Origin: Capnocytophaga canimorsus
Lineage (GTDB): Bacteria > Bacteroidota > Bacteroidia > Flavobacteriales > Flavobacteriaceae
Length of the DNA stretch: 64,000 bases
NCBI RefSeq assembly: GCF_002302565.1
Contig: NZ_CP022382.1
Coordinates: 2,055,001 to 2,119,000 of the forward strand
Direction of reading: 5' to 3'
Shown: in pieces, positions 25,611 to 34,977 of the stretch
Layout of the letters: each line of letters starts with the position of its first letter
Numbering within the stretch: position 1 is the stretch's first letter
The notes under the pieces: model-generated
What the model was told of the DNA's origin: nothing
The model's input: the letters and a program-made list of their open reading frames with translations, nothing else
Database searches by the model: none
Made by a program: the position numbers and the translations under genes

Positions 25611-27494
25611 TTATTTCAATTCCTGAAAATTGCGTTTGATGAAATCGGTAAGTTCTTTTCCTTTCAAAAGCCCTTGCGAAAGTCTCGCCAAATCAAAGGC
25701 TTGTTTGATGAGGCTTTGTTTTTCGTTTTCGTCTTTTGCATTAAGTATGGAAGTTGCCAAAAGCGAATTGGTATTAACCACCAAATGATACATTTCAGGG
25801 AAATTACCCATTCCGAACATTCCGCCACCGCCCGTAGCACTCATTTCTTTCATACGACGCATAAATTCGGGCTGATTGATGCTAAAAGGTGTGCTATCGC
25901 TGTCCAAATCTTCCAATTGCACCACAAAACCTTCACTCGGAATGCTTTTTTCGATGCTTTCTTTAAGTGATGTTTTTTCTTCTTCCGAAAATTTGGAAAT
26001 TGTAGTATCTTCTTTTTGAATCAGTTTGGAAATCGGAGCCGAATCCACTCGAGCAAAAGTCAAGTTTTCATTATCGTGTTCTAATTTTTGAATTAAATGC
26101 GACACAATGGGCGAATCCAAAAGCAACACTTGGTATCCTTTTTCCTTAGCTTCTTCAATGGCAGCGTGTTGTACCTCTTTATTTTGGGCGTAAAGCACCA
26201 CCAATTTACCATCTTTATCCGTTTGTTGGTCTTTTAAGGCTTCTTTAAGCTCCGAAAGCGTATAATACTGGTCATCTACCGTTGGATAAAGCACAAAATC
26301 CCCTGCTTTTTCGTAGAATTTCGGCTCGGAAAGCATTCCATACTCCAAAACAATCTTAATATCGTTCCATTTTGATTGAAAATCCTCACGATTTGTATTG
26401 AAAAGCGATTTTAATTTATCAGAAACCTTTCTGGTAATATAATTTGCGATTTTTTTAACATTGCCATCGGCTTGTAAGTACGAACGTGACACGTTGAGCG
26501 GAATATCTGGCGAATCGATAACTCCTTTAAGCATTGTCAAAAATTCTGGAACAATTCCTTCCACATTATCCGTTACAAAAACCTGATTTTGATACAACTG
26601 AATACGGTCTTTTTGGATTTGCATATCCATTGACAATTTTGGGAAATACAAAATTCCCGTTAAATTGAACGGATAATCCACATTTAGGTGAATGTGAAAC
26701 AAGGGGTCGTCAAACTGCATCGGATAAAGTTCACGATAGAAGTTTTTATAGTCCTCGTCTTGCAAATCGGCAGGTTGTTTTGTCCACGCCGGATTTGGGT
26801 TATTTACAATATTGTCAGCCGTTTCATATTCGGTTTTGTAATTTTCATCGGCATTTTCAGGGCGAGGAAGTGGCACTTGTTTCGTTCCGAATTTAATCGG
26901 AATTGGCATAAATTTGTTGTATTTACGCAACAATTCCTCGATGCGATATTCTTCCAAAAACTCGGTGGAATCTTCGGCGATGTGTAAGATGATTTCCGTA
27001 CCTCTTTCTGACTTTTCGGCAGGTTCAAGCGTGTATTCGGGAGAGCCGTCACACGTCCATTTTACGGCAGGAGCATCAGTGTACGATTTGGTGATGATTT
27101 CCACTTGGTTTGCCACCATAAAAGCAGAGTAAAACCCGAGTCCGAAATGCCCTATTACACCTGCATCTTTGGCAGTGTCTTTGTATTTTTCTAAAAATTC
27201 TTCTGCTCCTGAAAAAGCAATCTGATTGATATACTTTTCCACCTCTTCGCCCGACATCCCGATACCTTGGTCGATGATATGTAAGGTTTTATTTTCCTTA
27301 TCAATCTTCACTTCGATGATAGGATTTCCATACTCTACTTTTGCCTCGCCAATTTGGGTTAAGTGCTTTAATTTCAGCGTAGCATCGGTAGCGTTAGAGA
27401 TGAGTTCCCGAAGGAAAATTTCGTGGTCACTGTATAAAAATTTCTTGATGAGTGGAAAAATATTTTCCACCGAAACATTGATATTTCCTTTCAT
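25611..27494 (-). CDS. htpG: Molecular chaperone HtpG (Hsp90)
   Basis: 627 residues, full length. The N-terminal GHKL ATPase shows LRELISNATDATLKL (the magnesium-binding asparagine), DQGIGMSGEEVEKYI and IGHFGLGFYSAFMVA (lid). The middle domain has the catalytic-loop type sequence NVSRSYLQADGNVKKIANYI and the C-terminal dimerisation domain ends in GKELTDFIKRNFQELK. It assists late folding of client proteins under stress. The only promoter-like signals upstream are weak. The gene stands alone between its terminator and a 406-nt A/T-rich gap. Confidence 0.98.
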   Translation of the reverse strand: MKGNINVSVENIFPLIKKFLYSDHEIFLRELISNATDATLKLKHLTQIGEAKVEYGNPIIEVKIDKENKTLHIIDQGIGMSGEEVEKYINQIAFSGAEEFLEKYKDTAKDAGVIGHFGLGFYSAFMVANQVEIITKSYTDAPAVKWTCDGSPEYTLEPAEKSERGTEIILHIAEDSTEFLEEYRIEELLRKYNKFMPIPIKFGTKQVPLPRPENADENYKTEYETADNIVNNPNPAWTKQPADLQDEDYKNFYRELYPMQFDDPLFHIHLNVDYPFNLTGILYFPKLSMDMQIQKDRIQLYQNQVFVTDNVEGIVPEFLTMLKGVIDSPDIPLNVSRSYLQADGNVKKIANYITRKVSDKLKSLFNTNREDFQSKWNDIKIVLEYGMLSEPKFYEKAGDFVLYPTVDDQYYTLSELKEALKDQQTDKDGKLVVLYAQNKEVQHAAIEEAKEKGYQVLLLDSPIVSHLIQKLEHDNENLTFARVDSAPISKLIQKEDTTISKFSEEEKTSLKESIEKSIPSEGFVVQLEDLDSDSTPFSINQPEFMRRMKEMSATGGGGMFGMGNFPEMYHLVVNTNSLLATSILNAKDENEKQSLIKQAFDLARLSQGLLKGKELTDFIKRNFQELK

Positions 27495-27900
27495 TTCTTA
27501 TGAGATAATTTAATGATTAAAAGATTAAAAAATTCAACTTTTAAAAGATTCAGAGAATCCAAAACATAACAAACCGAAAAGATTGAAAAGTTTAAAAATC
27601 CAAAAAACTAAAGATTTTAAAGATTAAAAAAGTCATCAATTACTTACAAAATGATTAAAAAACCTAAAAAATAGCTTCTGAAAGCAATATTTTTGAATCC
27701 GTAACCAAAATAATTACTTTTGTTATCATTTTGATTGTTTCTTCAAACTAAACGGAATTTAAACTTGACTAAATAAAAAAGTTTTAATTTGCCTTCGTTT
27801 TGTAAAAATCTTCTTTTTGTACTTTTACGAGGTTTCAAAATTTTCAGACAACTTCTTCCCAAAAAAAATACCAAAGTATTTGATGATGTCAATTTGTCAG
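27495..27900. other. A/T-rich intergenic region upstream of htpG
   Basis: No gene seen. From about 27510 to 27635 the words AAAGATT, GATTAAAA and AAATCCAAAA recur irregularly, an imperfect direct-repeat texture. Three units of the 21-bp repeat family lie at 27662-27724. No convincing promoter for htpG was found. Confidence 0.5.
27662..27724 (+). repeat. Three degenerate copies of the 21-bp intergenic repeat
   Basis: Units at 27662-27682, 27683-27703 and 27704-27724. The first, beginning ACCTAAAAAATAGCTTCTGA, is very close to units of the 25250 array; the next two keep the 21-bp step but are more diverged. Confidence 0.55.
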
Positions 27901-29145
27901 TTAAAAGTCATCGTGAGAGGTATTTTTTTTGATGTTATACCAGCCCTTTTTATCGTTTTCTTTTACATAACGAATGAATAAGTAATACTGCTCTCGAATT
28001 TCTTTAAAAGGTTCACTGATGAGTAATTGGAAAGGTTTTTCGTATTCATTGGAGCGAAAACTATCCCAATTTGGAAAATGACCCACAAATTTTTGATGCT
28101 TTTTGCTGAGAATTAGAGGGGTGTTAATATCCGTATAGTGTATTGAATCGTATTCAAAGTTGGTAATGTATTTAAGAATGATTTTACGCTCTTGATGATT
28201 TAGTAAAGGATAAGCGATAGCTTTCTTGTTGTCTTTTATTACTAAGAGTAGATCATTGATAACCATTACTTCAAAGTGTTCGTGATGCTCTAAATGATGT
28301 ACATAGGTGTCATCTAACCAAAAGATATCATCAAATTTTTCATTGTCATCAAAATGATAAACAATATCGTATTTAAGCTCAGATGTTTCGTTATAAAAGG
28401 TTATCTTTTCCAAAATAGTGGGAGTATTCAAACTATCTTTTTCAAGGAAATATTCTGACGAGGTATCTGTTTCAATATCGCAACACAAAAACAATTTTTT
28501 GTGGGTGTAATTATTTTTAGAAAATCCTTCCATACCTATGCGATACACCTGATGATTTTTCACATACTCAATATAGGCTTCTTGTTGAGTATAGGTAAGT
28601 ACATCTTTTGCAAGTAACCTCAATGAGGTATTATAAATATCGTATTTTCCTTTATCATAGCCAATTATAAAGGCACGATTTGCCTCAATACGCTCATATT
28701 TCTTTGGAAGTAATACTTGGTTTTGGTAACGAAGTTCTGTTTTTTTATTTTTGTGTGTTTTTACCCAATAATTTTCTCGTAGTAATAAGCTAGTTTCGAA
28801 GGCTCTTCTCTCTTTTTCAATGCCGAAATTTTCATAATTAAGTTTTTCTAAAAATGGTATTTTTTCGTTTTTGCCAAGGATGTCAATATAGGCTTTTTTT
28901 ACGATAAAGGATTGATTCTTGTCAGATTGTATGCCTTTTGAAAAATAATTTTTTTGATATTCTCTGAATATATATACTTTTTTAGCGATGGGTTCAATGG
29001 TTTGCAGTATATTATTTTCAGGTTCAAAACAAGTAATGATTTCTTGTTGGTAAAATTTATTGAAATTTCTTTTTGTTATTGATTGATACTGGGCATTTAT
29101 TTTCAGTATAATAAAAAAGAAAAATAAAAGGCTATGAGTTTTCAT
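27901..29145 (-). CDS. Secreted protein of unknown function
   Basis: 414 residues. A signal peptide is clear (MKTHSLLFFFFIILKINAQ). The mature part is rich in aromatic and charged residues and has recurring short blocks such as KKYERIEANRAFIIGYDKGKYDIY and YNTSLRLLAKDVL, which recall the WG-type beta repeats of secreted Bacteroidota proteins, but the match is weak. The C-terminus (LFIRYVKENDKKGWYNIKKN) includes a GWYN that fits one such repeat. No catalytic motif is seen. It is a single gene between metE and the htpG upstream region; no terminator or promoter could be assigned with confidence. Confidence 0.65.
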   Translation of the reverse strand: MKTHSLLFFFFIILKINAQYQSITKRNFNKFYQQEIITCFEPENNILQTIEPIAKKVYIFREYQKNYFSKGIQSDKNQSFIVKKAYIDILGKNEKIPFLEKLNYENFGIEKERRAFETSLLLRENYWVKTHKNKKTELRYQNQVLLPKKYERIEANRAFIIGYDKGKYDIYNTSLRLLAKDVLTYTQQEAYIEYVKNHQVYRIGMEGFSKNNYTHKKLFLCCDIETDTSSEYFLEKDSLNTPTILEKITFYNETSELKYDIVYHFDDNEKFDDIFWLDDTYVHHLEHHEHFEVMVINDLLLVIKDNKKAIAYPLLNHQERKIILKYITNFEYDSIHYTDINTPLILSKKHQKFVGHFPNWDSFRSNEYEKPFQLLISEPFKEIREQYYLFIRYVKENDKKGWYNIKKNTSHDDF

Positions 29146-29194
29146 ACGTTTTCTTAAAGAGACATCAAAAATCTTACCAAGCTTATTTCAAAAG

Positions 29195-29229
29195 AAAAAA
29201 GGTTGCTTTTGCTTTTAAACAACCTTTTT
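29195..29229 (-). terminator. Terminator of metF-metE
   Basis: Stem AAAAAGGTTG / CAACCTTTTT with a 14-nt loop. On the minus strand the right arm ends in TTTTTTC. It begins 20 nt after the metE stop. Confidence 0.8.
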
Positions 29230-29249
29230 GTTTACGGATTTAGAAATAG

Positions 29250-31553
29250 TTATTTTGTGTACTTGTTTCGCAATTGTTTTGCGGTTTCAACCATTGCCAC
29301 TAAAGCTTTTTTGGTTTCTTCCCAATGGCGTGTTTTGAGTCCGCAATCTGGGTTAATCCACAAATTCTGTTGCGGAATAACCTTAATGGCTTTTTCCATC
29401 AAGAAAGTCATCTCATCAATGGAAGGTACACGAGGCGAGTGAATATCATACACTCCTGGACCAATTTCGTTAGGATATTTGAAATCGGCAAACACATCAA
29501 GCAATTCCATTTGCGAACGTGAACACTCAATAGTGATTACATCAGCATCCATATCGGCAATGGCCTGAATCATATCGTTAAATTCGGAATAGCACATATG
29601 GGTATGTATCTGAGTGCTATCGGCTACTCCTGAAGCTGAAATTCGGAAAGCTCGTATCGCCCAATCATAGTAGTCTTCCCAATCTTTTTTACGAAGTGGT
29701 AATCCTTCGCGAACAGCAGGTTCATCAATCTGAATGACTTTAATCCCTGCTTTTTCCAAATCAACCACTTCGTCGCGTATTGCCAAAGCAATTTGTGTAC
29801 AAGTAGTTGAACGGGGCTGGTCGTCACGAACGAAAGACCATTGCAGAATAGTTACCGGACCTGTAAGCATTCCTTTTACAGGCAATGAAGTCAACGATTG
29901 TGCAAATTTTGACCAACGTACAGTCATCGGTTCAGGGCGTGAAACATCACCATAAATAATAGGAGGTTTTACACAACGTGAACCATAACTTTGTACCCAA
30001 CCAAATTTGGTAAATGTATATCCTTTTAATTGTTCACCGAAATATTCCACCATATCATTACGCTCAAATTCTCCGTGAACCAATACATCAATACCTGCTT
30101 CTTCCTGAAAACGTATAGAATCCTGAATTTCGTCTTTTAAAAGGCTTTCATATTCCTCCAGCGGAAGAATGCCTTTTTTGAAGTTTGCCCTCCAGCTTCT
30201 TACCTCTTGTGTTTGAGGAAAGGAACCAATGGTTGTGGTTGGGAAAAGGGGCAAATTCAGTGTTTTTTGCTGAATGGCTTGTCGTGTAGCAAAATTGCTT
30301 TTACGATGTGCATCCTTTTCAGTAACAGCCGAAACACGTGCTTTTACAGCGGCATCGTGAATGAGTGTTGAGGTTTTCCGATTGTCATTGGAAACTTTAT
30401 TTTGAGTAATGGCTTGTTTCTGCTCTGGTGTTATTGTATCCTGTACGATTGCTTTGAGGGTGGTAATCTCACGAAGTTTTTGTTTAGCAAAGGCGAGCCA
30501 TTGCTTGATTTCGGGAGTGAGCACTTTTTCATCATTTTCTAATTCCAAATTGCAAGGCGAATGAAGCAAAGAACAAGAGGAAGCTATCAGAATACGCTCA
30601 TCACCTATTTTCTGCTGTGCTTTTTGAATCAAAGCTACCGATTTTTCAAAATCATTGATCCAAACGTTTCTTCCGTCAATAACTCCAAGAGAAAGTTTTT
30701 TATGATTATCTATCTGATTAAGAACATCATCTAATTGCTCAGGTGCTCGTACCAAATCAATGTGGAGTACATCAAATGGAAGGCTTAACGCCAGAGCCAA
30801 ATTGTCAGACAATGCTCCGAAATAGGTAGTGATGACAAATGTAGTATCAGGAAAATCTTTTTTTAAAGATTCATAAACAATCGTATAGGTTTCGTTGGCT
30901 TTCGGGCTGAGGTCGAGTACCAAACAAGGTTCATCAATTTGAATGGTTTTAGCTCCAGCAGCTACCAATTCCTTTATGATTTGTTTGTATGTGGCAAGCA
31001 ATGAAAGAGCCAAGTCCAAACGGTCAAAATCATTCTCCTTTTCTTTTCCTAATAATAGATAAGTTACCACACCTAACAATACAGGTTTGGTCTCAAAGCC
31101 TTTATCTTTAGCAAATTGGTATTCGGCAAGGGCTTTGTTGTGTCGTACTTCAAAGGTTTGGTTTTTGTAGAATTCAGGAACGATGTAATGATAGTTGGTA
31201 TCGAACCATTTGGTCATTTCCATAGCGGTAATATCAATTCCGTTTTTTTGGTATCCTCTTGCCAAAGCGAAATAAAGTTCCATATCCGAAAGATGTTTTA
31301 TCGGACTGAAACGATGCGGAATGGCATTGACACTGAACGAAAAATCGAGTACTTGGTCGTAAAACGAAAAGTCATTAGATGGAAGCAAGTCAATTCCTGC
31401 TTCTTGTTGAATTTTCCAGTTGTGAATACGTATAGCATCAGCAACTTCGAAAAGTGCTTTTTCAGAAAATTTTCCTGCCCAAAAAGCCTCATTAGCTTTT
31501 TTTAGTTCGCGTTTTTCCCCAATACGAGGATATCCTAACAGATTGGTTTTCAT
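29250..31553 (-). CDS. metE: Cobalamin-independent methionine synthase
   Basis: 767 residues, the usual length, with two (beta/alpha)8 barrels. The C-terminal barrel carries the zinc ligands H652 and C654 (IHTHMCYSEF), E676 (VITIEC) and C737 (NPDCGLKTR), and FPTTTIGSFPQTQEVR opens it. It methylates homocysteine with 5-methyl-tetrahydropteroyl-polyglutamate. It is 64 nt downstream of metF, which makes the methyl donor, so the pair is almost certainly one operon. I saw no riboswitch in the region upstream of the operon, and no B12-dependent metH in the window. Confidence 0.98.
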   Translation of the reverse strand: MKTNLLGYPRIGEKRELKKANEAFWAGKFSEKALFEVADAIRIHNWKIQQEAGIDLLPSNDFSFYDQVLDFSFSVNAIPHRFSPIKHLSDMELYFALARGYQKNGIDITAMEMTKWFDTNYHYIVPEFYKNQTFEVRHNKALAEYQFAKDKGFETKPVLLGVVTYLLLGKEKENDFDRLDLALSLLATYKQIIKELVAAGAKTIQIDEPCLVLDLSPKANETYTIVYESLKKDFPDTTFVITTYFGALSDNLALALSLPFDVLHIDLVRAPEQLDDVLNQIDNHKKLSLGVIDGRNVWINDFEKSVALIQKAQQKIGDERILIASSCSLLHSPCNLELENDEKVLTPEIKQWLAFAKQKLREITTLKAIVQDTITPEQKQAITQNKVSNDNRKTSTLIHDAAVKARVSAVTEKDAHRKSNFATRQAIQQKTLNLPLFPTTTIGSFPQTQEVRSWRANFKKGILPLEEYESLLKDEIQDSIRFQEEAGIDVLVHGEFERNDMVEYFGEQLKGYTFTKFGWVQSYGSRCVKPPIIYGDVSRPEPMTVRWSKFAQSLTSLPVKGMLTGPVTILQWSFVRDDQPRSTTCTQIALAIRDEVVDLEKAGIKVIQIDEPAVREGLPLRKKDWEDYYDWAIRAFRISASGVADSTQIHTHMCYSEFNDMIQAIADMDADVITIECSRSQMELLDVFADFKYPNEIGPGVYDIHSPRVPSIDEMTFLMEKAIKVIPQQNLWINPDCGLKTRHWEETKKALVAMVETAKQLRNKYTK

Positions 31554-31617
31554 ATCTAATTATATTTTTTTATTATTTATTATGAATGATATTTTTCTTT
31601 TTAGATGAATTGAATTA

Positions 31618-32574
31618 TTAAAATACTTTGGAAACGATATCTACAATACCATCGGATTTTCCCATAGAATAATAATGAAGCGTAGGAACGCCATAGTTTT
31701 TAAGCTCTTTACTTTGCTCAATTGCCCATTCGATGCCTACTTGCTTTACTTCTTTGTTCGTTTTACATTTTTCCAATTCAGTAACCAAAATTTCTGGTAA
31801 ATCCAACTTAAACACCTGCGGAAGCAAATTGATGTGCCGTTTGTTGGTAATGGGTTTTATACCTGGAATAATGGGTACATCAATCCCAGCCAAACGTACT
31901 CTTTCAACAAAGTCAAAATATTTTTGATTATCGAAGAACATTTGAGTTACAATATAGTCGGCTCCTGCATCTACTTTCTCTTTCAATCGGGCTAAATCAA
32001 AAGATAGAGAAGGAGCTTCCAGATGTTTTTCAGGATATCCGGCTACCCCGATGCAAAAATCGGCTCCGTAATCGGTTTCAATGACATCGTGCAGATACTT
32101 CCCTTTGCTCAAATCTTTGATTTGTTTTACTAGTTGTGCAGCGTAGGTATGTCCGTTTTTGGTGGGTTGGAAATAGCGCTCTTCTTTCATTGCATCACCT
32201 CGCAGAGCCATCACATTATTTATTCCCAGATAAAAACAATCGACCAATAGGTATTCGGTTTCTTCCTTTGTAAACCCTCCACAGAGTACGTGAGGAACGG
32301 TGTCGATACCATATTTGTACTTTATAGCAGAGCATATTCCTACCGTACCAGGACGCATACGGGTGATTTTCTTTTCCAGTAATCCGTTAGGATGTTCCTT
32401 ATAAAAATATTCCTCTCGCGATGTGGTTACATCAATAAAAGGAGGCTTGAACTCGATAAGCGGTTCGATATTTTGATAAAGCTCTTCGATATTATTTCCT
32501 TTTTTAGGAGGAACAATTTCAAAGGAAAAGAGGGTTTGCCCTTTGGCTTTGGCAATATGCTCTGTTATTTTCAT
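31618..32574 (-). CDS. metF: 5,10-methylenetetrahydrofolate reductase
   Basis: 318 residues from the ATG at 32574. An in-frame ATG at 32613 would add MPQFITNIIQQKN, but it lies on top of the promoter -7 element (32611-32618) and homologues start at MKITEHIAKAKG, so the inner start is chosen. The FAD-dependent TIM barrel shows LFSFEIVPPKKG, IDVTTSRE, ALRGDAMKEER and ADYIVTQMFFDN. It reduces methylene-THF to methyl-THF for MetE. It is first in the metF-metE operon. Confidence 0.95.
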   Translation of the reverse strand: MKITEHIAKAKGQTLFSFEIVPPKKGNNIEELYQNIEPLIEFKPPFIDVTTSREEYFYKEHPNGLLEKKITRMRPGTVGICSAIKYKYGIDTVPHVLCGGFTKEETEYLLVDCFYLGINNVMALRGDAMKEERYFQPTKNGHTYAAQLVKQIKDLSKGKYLHDVIETDYGADFCIGVAGYPEKHLEAPSLSFDLARLKEKVDAGADYIVTQMFFDNQKYFDFVERVRLAGIDVPIIPGIKPITNKRHINLLPQVFKLDLPEILVTELEKCKTNKEVKQVGIEWAIEQSKELKNYGVPTLHYYSMGKSDGIVDIVSKVF

Positions 32575-32610
32575 ATTTTTTTGTTGTATTATATTTGTTA
32601 TAAATTGGGG

Positions 32611-32641
32611 CAAATGTAAAAAAATATTTTTCTCAAAACAA
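32611..32641 (-). promoter_or_regulatory. Promoter of metF-metE
   Basis: On the minus strand TTG, a 20-nt spacer and TACATTTG (32611-32618) match both Bacteroidota promoter elements. Transcription would start near 32605, about 30 nt before the chosen metF start. Confidence 0.75.
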
Positions 32642-32804
32642 TTTTTGTGTAAAAAAAAACTATAAAATAAAAATAAAGTAAAATTATTTTTTAAAATAAA
32701 ATAATGGAAATTTTTGTTTTGAATTTAAGTTACTTTAAATCAGTTGTTTAATTATGATTTAGTTCTTATTTTCAAAAAAAATAGACATAAAAAAACTGCC
32801 TAAT

Positions 32805-32825
32805 TCGTAGGCAGTGTACTGAAAA
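32805..32825 (-). terminator. Terminator of yicC-gmk-nadD
   Basis: Stem ACTGCCTA / TAGGCAGT with a 5-nt loop, followed on the minus strand by seven T, 19 nt after the nadD stop. Confidence 0.88.
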
Positions 32826-32843
32826 AAAATATTAAAATATGAT

Positions 32844-33425
32844 TTATAGATAGTATCCCATTTGGTCGATATATTGCCAAACTTTTTCTGGAAGTAAAGG
32901 TTTTACGTTTCGTTTTTCTTTGATTTCTTGTCGGATAAAGGTTGCTGAAAGCTCAATGATTGGTGCTTGAATAAATTTTACATTGGGGTGGTTTACAAAA
33001 ATATCGGGGAGGTTGCCTTCCGAAATTCGCGGATAAATATACAAATGATAATTAGCTAAAATTTGTTCGTAATTTTTCCATTTATAAAAACTCTTCAGAT
33101 TGTCCTCCCCCATAATTAACGAAAAAGTATAGTTAGGGAACTTTTCTTCCAAGTACATCAGTGTATTTATGGTGTAATTAGGTTGTGGCAGACGAAATTC
33201 AATGTCTGAAGGACGAATTTTAGGATATGCTTCCACTGCTCGGTGTACCATTTCCAACCGATGATAATTATCCAGCAACGATTTTTTTTCCTTAAACGGA
33301 TTCTGTGGCGTAACTACCAGCCAAAGCTCATCCATATCGCTATGTTCAACCAAATGATTGGCGATAATCAAGTGCCCAATGTGTATGGGATTGAATGAAC
33401 CGAAAAACAAACCTATTTTTCTCAT
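32844..33425 (-). CDS. nadD: Nicotinate-nucleotide adenylyltransferase
   Basis: 193 residues. GLFFGSFNPIHIGHLIIA holds the nucleotidyltransferase HxGH (15-18), and the C-terminal PIIELSATFIRQEIKEKRNV carries the ISxTxxR-like motif. It adenylates nicotinate mononucleotide in NAD synthesis. Its first base is the last base of gmk's stop (1-nt overlap), so the two are translationally coupled. It is the last gene of the operon, before a terminator. Confidence 0.96.
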   Translation of the reverse strand: MRKIGLFFGSFNPIHIGHLIIANHLVEHSDMDELWLVVTPQNPFKEKKSLLDNYHRLEMVHRAVEAYPKIRPSDIEFRLPQPNYTINTLMYLEEKFPNYTFSLIMGEDNLKSFYKWKNYEQILANYHLYIYPRISEGNLPDIFVNHPNVKFIQAPIIELSATFIRQEIKEKRNVKPLLPEKVWQYIDQMGYYL

Positions 33426-33997
33426 TATTTTGTATTTAGGAAATTTTTTACCGCAAGTAAGGTTTGTGCCACAGCATCTTCTAAAGTATCATTGATGATG
33501 ATTTTATCAAAATGATGAGCCTGAGCCATTTCAGTAGAAGCTTTGGCAATACGCATATTGATTTTTTCTGCGGTTTCGGTTTGTCTGTTTTCCAATCGTC
33601 TGCGTAATTCTTCAATATTCGGAGGTTGTATAAATAAAGATAAGGCTCGCGTACCGAATTGTTTTTTGACGTTAATTCCTCCAAAAACGTCAATATCTAA
33701 AAGAATATTTTTTCCTAAGTTGCTGAGCCTCTCAATTTCTGCTCGTGTGGTGCCGTAAAAATTATCGGTATAAACTTCTTCCCATTCTAGAAAGTCACCA
33801 GCTGCAATTTTGGTTTTAAATTCTTCTACGCTAACGAAATAGTAATCTACACCGTTTTTTTCTTGTCCTCTCGGAAGACGTGAGGTCGTGGAAATTGAAA
33901 AACTCAAATTCAATTCCGAATGTTTTAACAATTCGCGTACAATGGTTGTTTTTCCGCTTCCAGAAGGTGCCGAAAAAATAATCAATTTTCCACTCAT
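33425..33997 (-). CDS. gmk: Guanylate kinase
   Basis: 190 residues. P-loop SAPSGSGKTT at 9-18, the GMP-binding STTSRLPRGQEKNGVDYYFV and the lid (RLENRQTETAEKINMRI). It phosphorylates GMP/dGMP. It lies 10 nt after yicC, a pairing widespread in bacteria, and overlaps nadD by one base. Confidence 0.98.
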   Translation of the reverse strand: MSGKLIIFSAPSGSGKTTIVRELLKHSELNLSFSISTTSRLPRGQEKNGVDYYFVSVEEFKTKIAAGDFLEWEEVYTDNFYGTTRAEIERLSNLGKNILLDIDVFGGINVKKQFGTRALSLFIQPPNIEELRRRLENRQTETAEKINMRIAKASTEMAQAHHFDKIIINDTLEDAVAQTLLAVKNFLNTK

Positions 33998-34007
33998 TCT
34001 GTTTAAT

Positions 34008-34862
34008 TTACAATACGTTAAGTACTTGTTCTTTTATTTTCTCTAATTCGTCCTTCATTTGAACGACAAGTTGCTGTATGGGCGAAAAATTAGCCTTTGA
34101 GCCCAAGGTATTTATCTCTCTTCCGATTTCTTGGGCAATAAAACCTAATTTTCGTCCGTTGGATTCAGGTAGTTGCAAGGTTTCCAAAAAATAATCCAAA
34201 TGATTTTTCAGCCGGATTTTTTCTTCGGTGATGTCTAATTTTTCTAAATAGAAGATGAGCTCTTGCTCAAAACGATTTACATCTACATTTTGCATTTCGG
34301 CAACTGCCTTTTCTAATCGTTCACGTATTAAAACGAGCCGTTTGGGGTCCAACGTTTCTACTTTTACAAGCAATTTTTGGATGTTGGTAATTCGCAATAT
34401 AAATTCCCTTTCTAAAACTGCGCCTTCTTTGATGCGAAAACTCAGTAATTCGTCAAGGGCTGTTTCCATACACTGGGCTATGGTTTGAAATTCTTCGCCT
34501 GAAACCTCTTCAAGGGTAGTTTGGAGTGCATCGGGCATACGTACTGCCATTTTCAGTAACTCCGTAGTATCGCCATCAACGATATTTTTAAGTTGTTGAA
34601 TATACGATTTAACGATGCTTTCATTTACTTTGGAAGGGGTTTGCGTTCCTGTGTTTTCAACAAAAAGACTAAAATCAATTTTACCACGTTGCAGACGATC
34701 GGAAATGCGTTTCCTGATTTCGAGTTCTTTTTCTCGATACGCCAACGGAATTCGTGTATTGATGTCAGCATTTTTACTATTGAGTGATTTGATTTCAATG
34801 GTGATGCGTTTATCGGTAAGCTGTGTGGCGCTTTTGCCAAAGCCGGTCATAGAGTGTATCAT
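34008..34862 (-). CDS. yicC: YicC/YloC family endoribonuclease
   Basis: 284 residues. N-terminal MIHSMTGFGKSATQLTDKRI is the family signature, SLNSKNADINTRIPLAYREKE follows, and the C-terminal block FIAQEIGREINTLGSKANF is the DUF1732 hallmark with its conserved Gln/Glu/Asn. Members cut RNA, including small RNAs, in some bacteria. It is first in the yicC-gmk-nadD operon and has a -7 element 26 nt upstream. Confidence 0.95.
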   Translation of the reverse strand: MIHSMTGFGKSATQLTDKRITIEIKSLNSKNADINTRIPLAYREKELEIRKRISDRLQRGKIDFSLFVENTGTQTPSKVNESIVKSYIQQLKNIVDGDTTELLKMAVRMPDALQTTLEEVSGEEFQTIAQCMETALDELLSFRIKEGAVLEREFILRITNIQKLLVKVETLDPKRLVLIRERLEKAVAEMQNVDVNRFEQELIFYLEKLDITEEKIRLKNHLDYFLETLQLPESNGRKLGFIAQEIGREINTLGSKANFSPIQQLVVQMKDELEKIKEQVLNVL

Positions 34863-34887
34863 TGACTAAACATTTGTTAGAAGTGAG

Positions 34888-34895
34888 CAAAAGTA
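34888..34895 (-). promoter_or_regulatory. -7 element of yicC-gmk-nadD
   Basis: The minus strand reads TACTTTTG, matching TAnnTTTG, 26 nt before the yicC start codon. A -33 TTG is not evident. Confidence 0.45.
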
Positions 34896-34977
34896 ATAAA
34901 AAGAATTCGAAAATGGAGTAGATTTAATAATAAGCTGCTCAATAGATTATTTTTTTGAAATCTAAAATGAGGCTTAG

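Noticed and set aside
32575..32843. Possible SAM riboswitch before metF
   Set aside because: The region is almost pure A/T with a simple promoter and a terminator of the next operon; no conserved riboswitch helices are visible.
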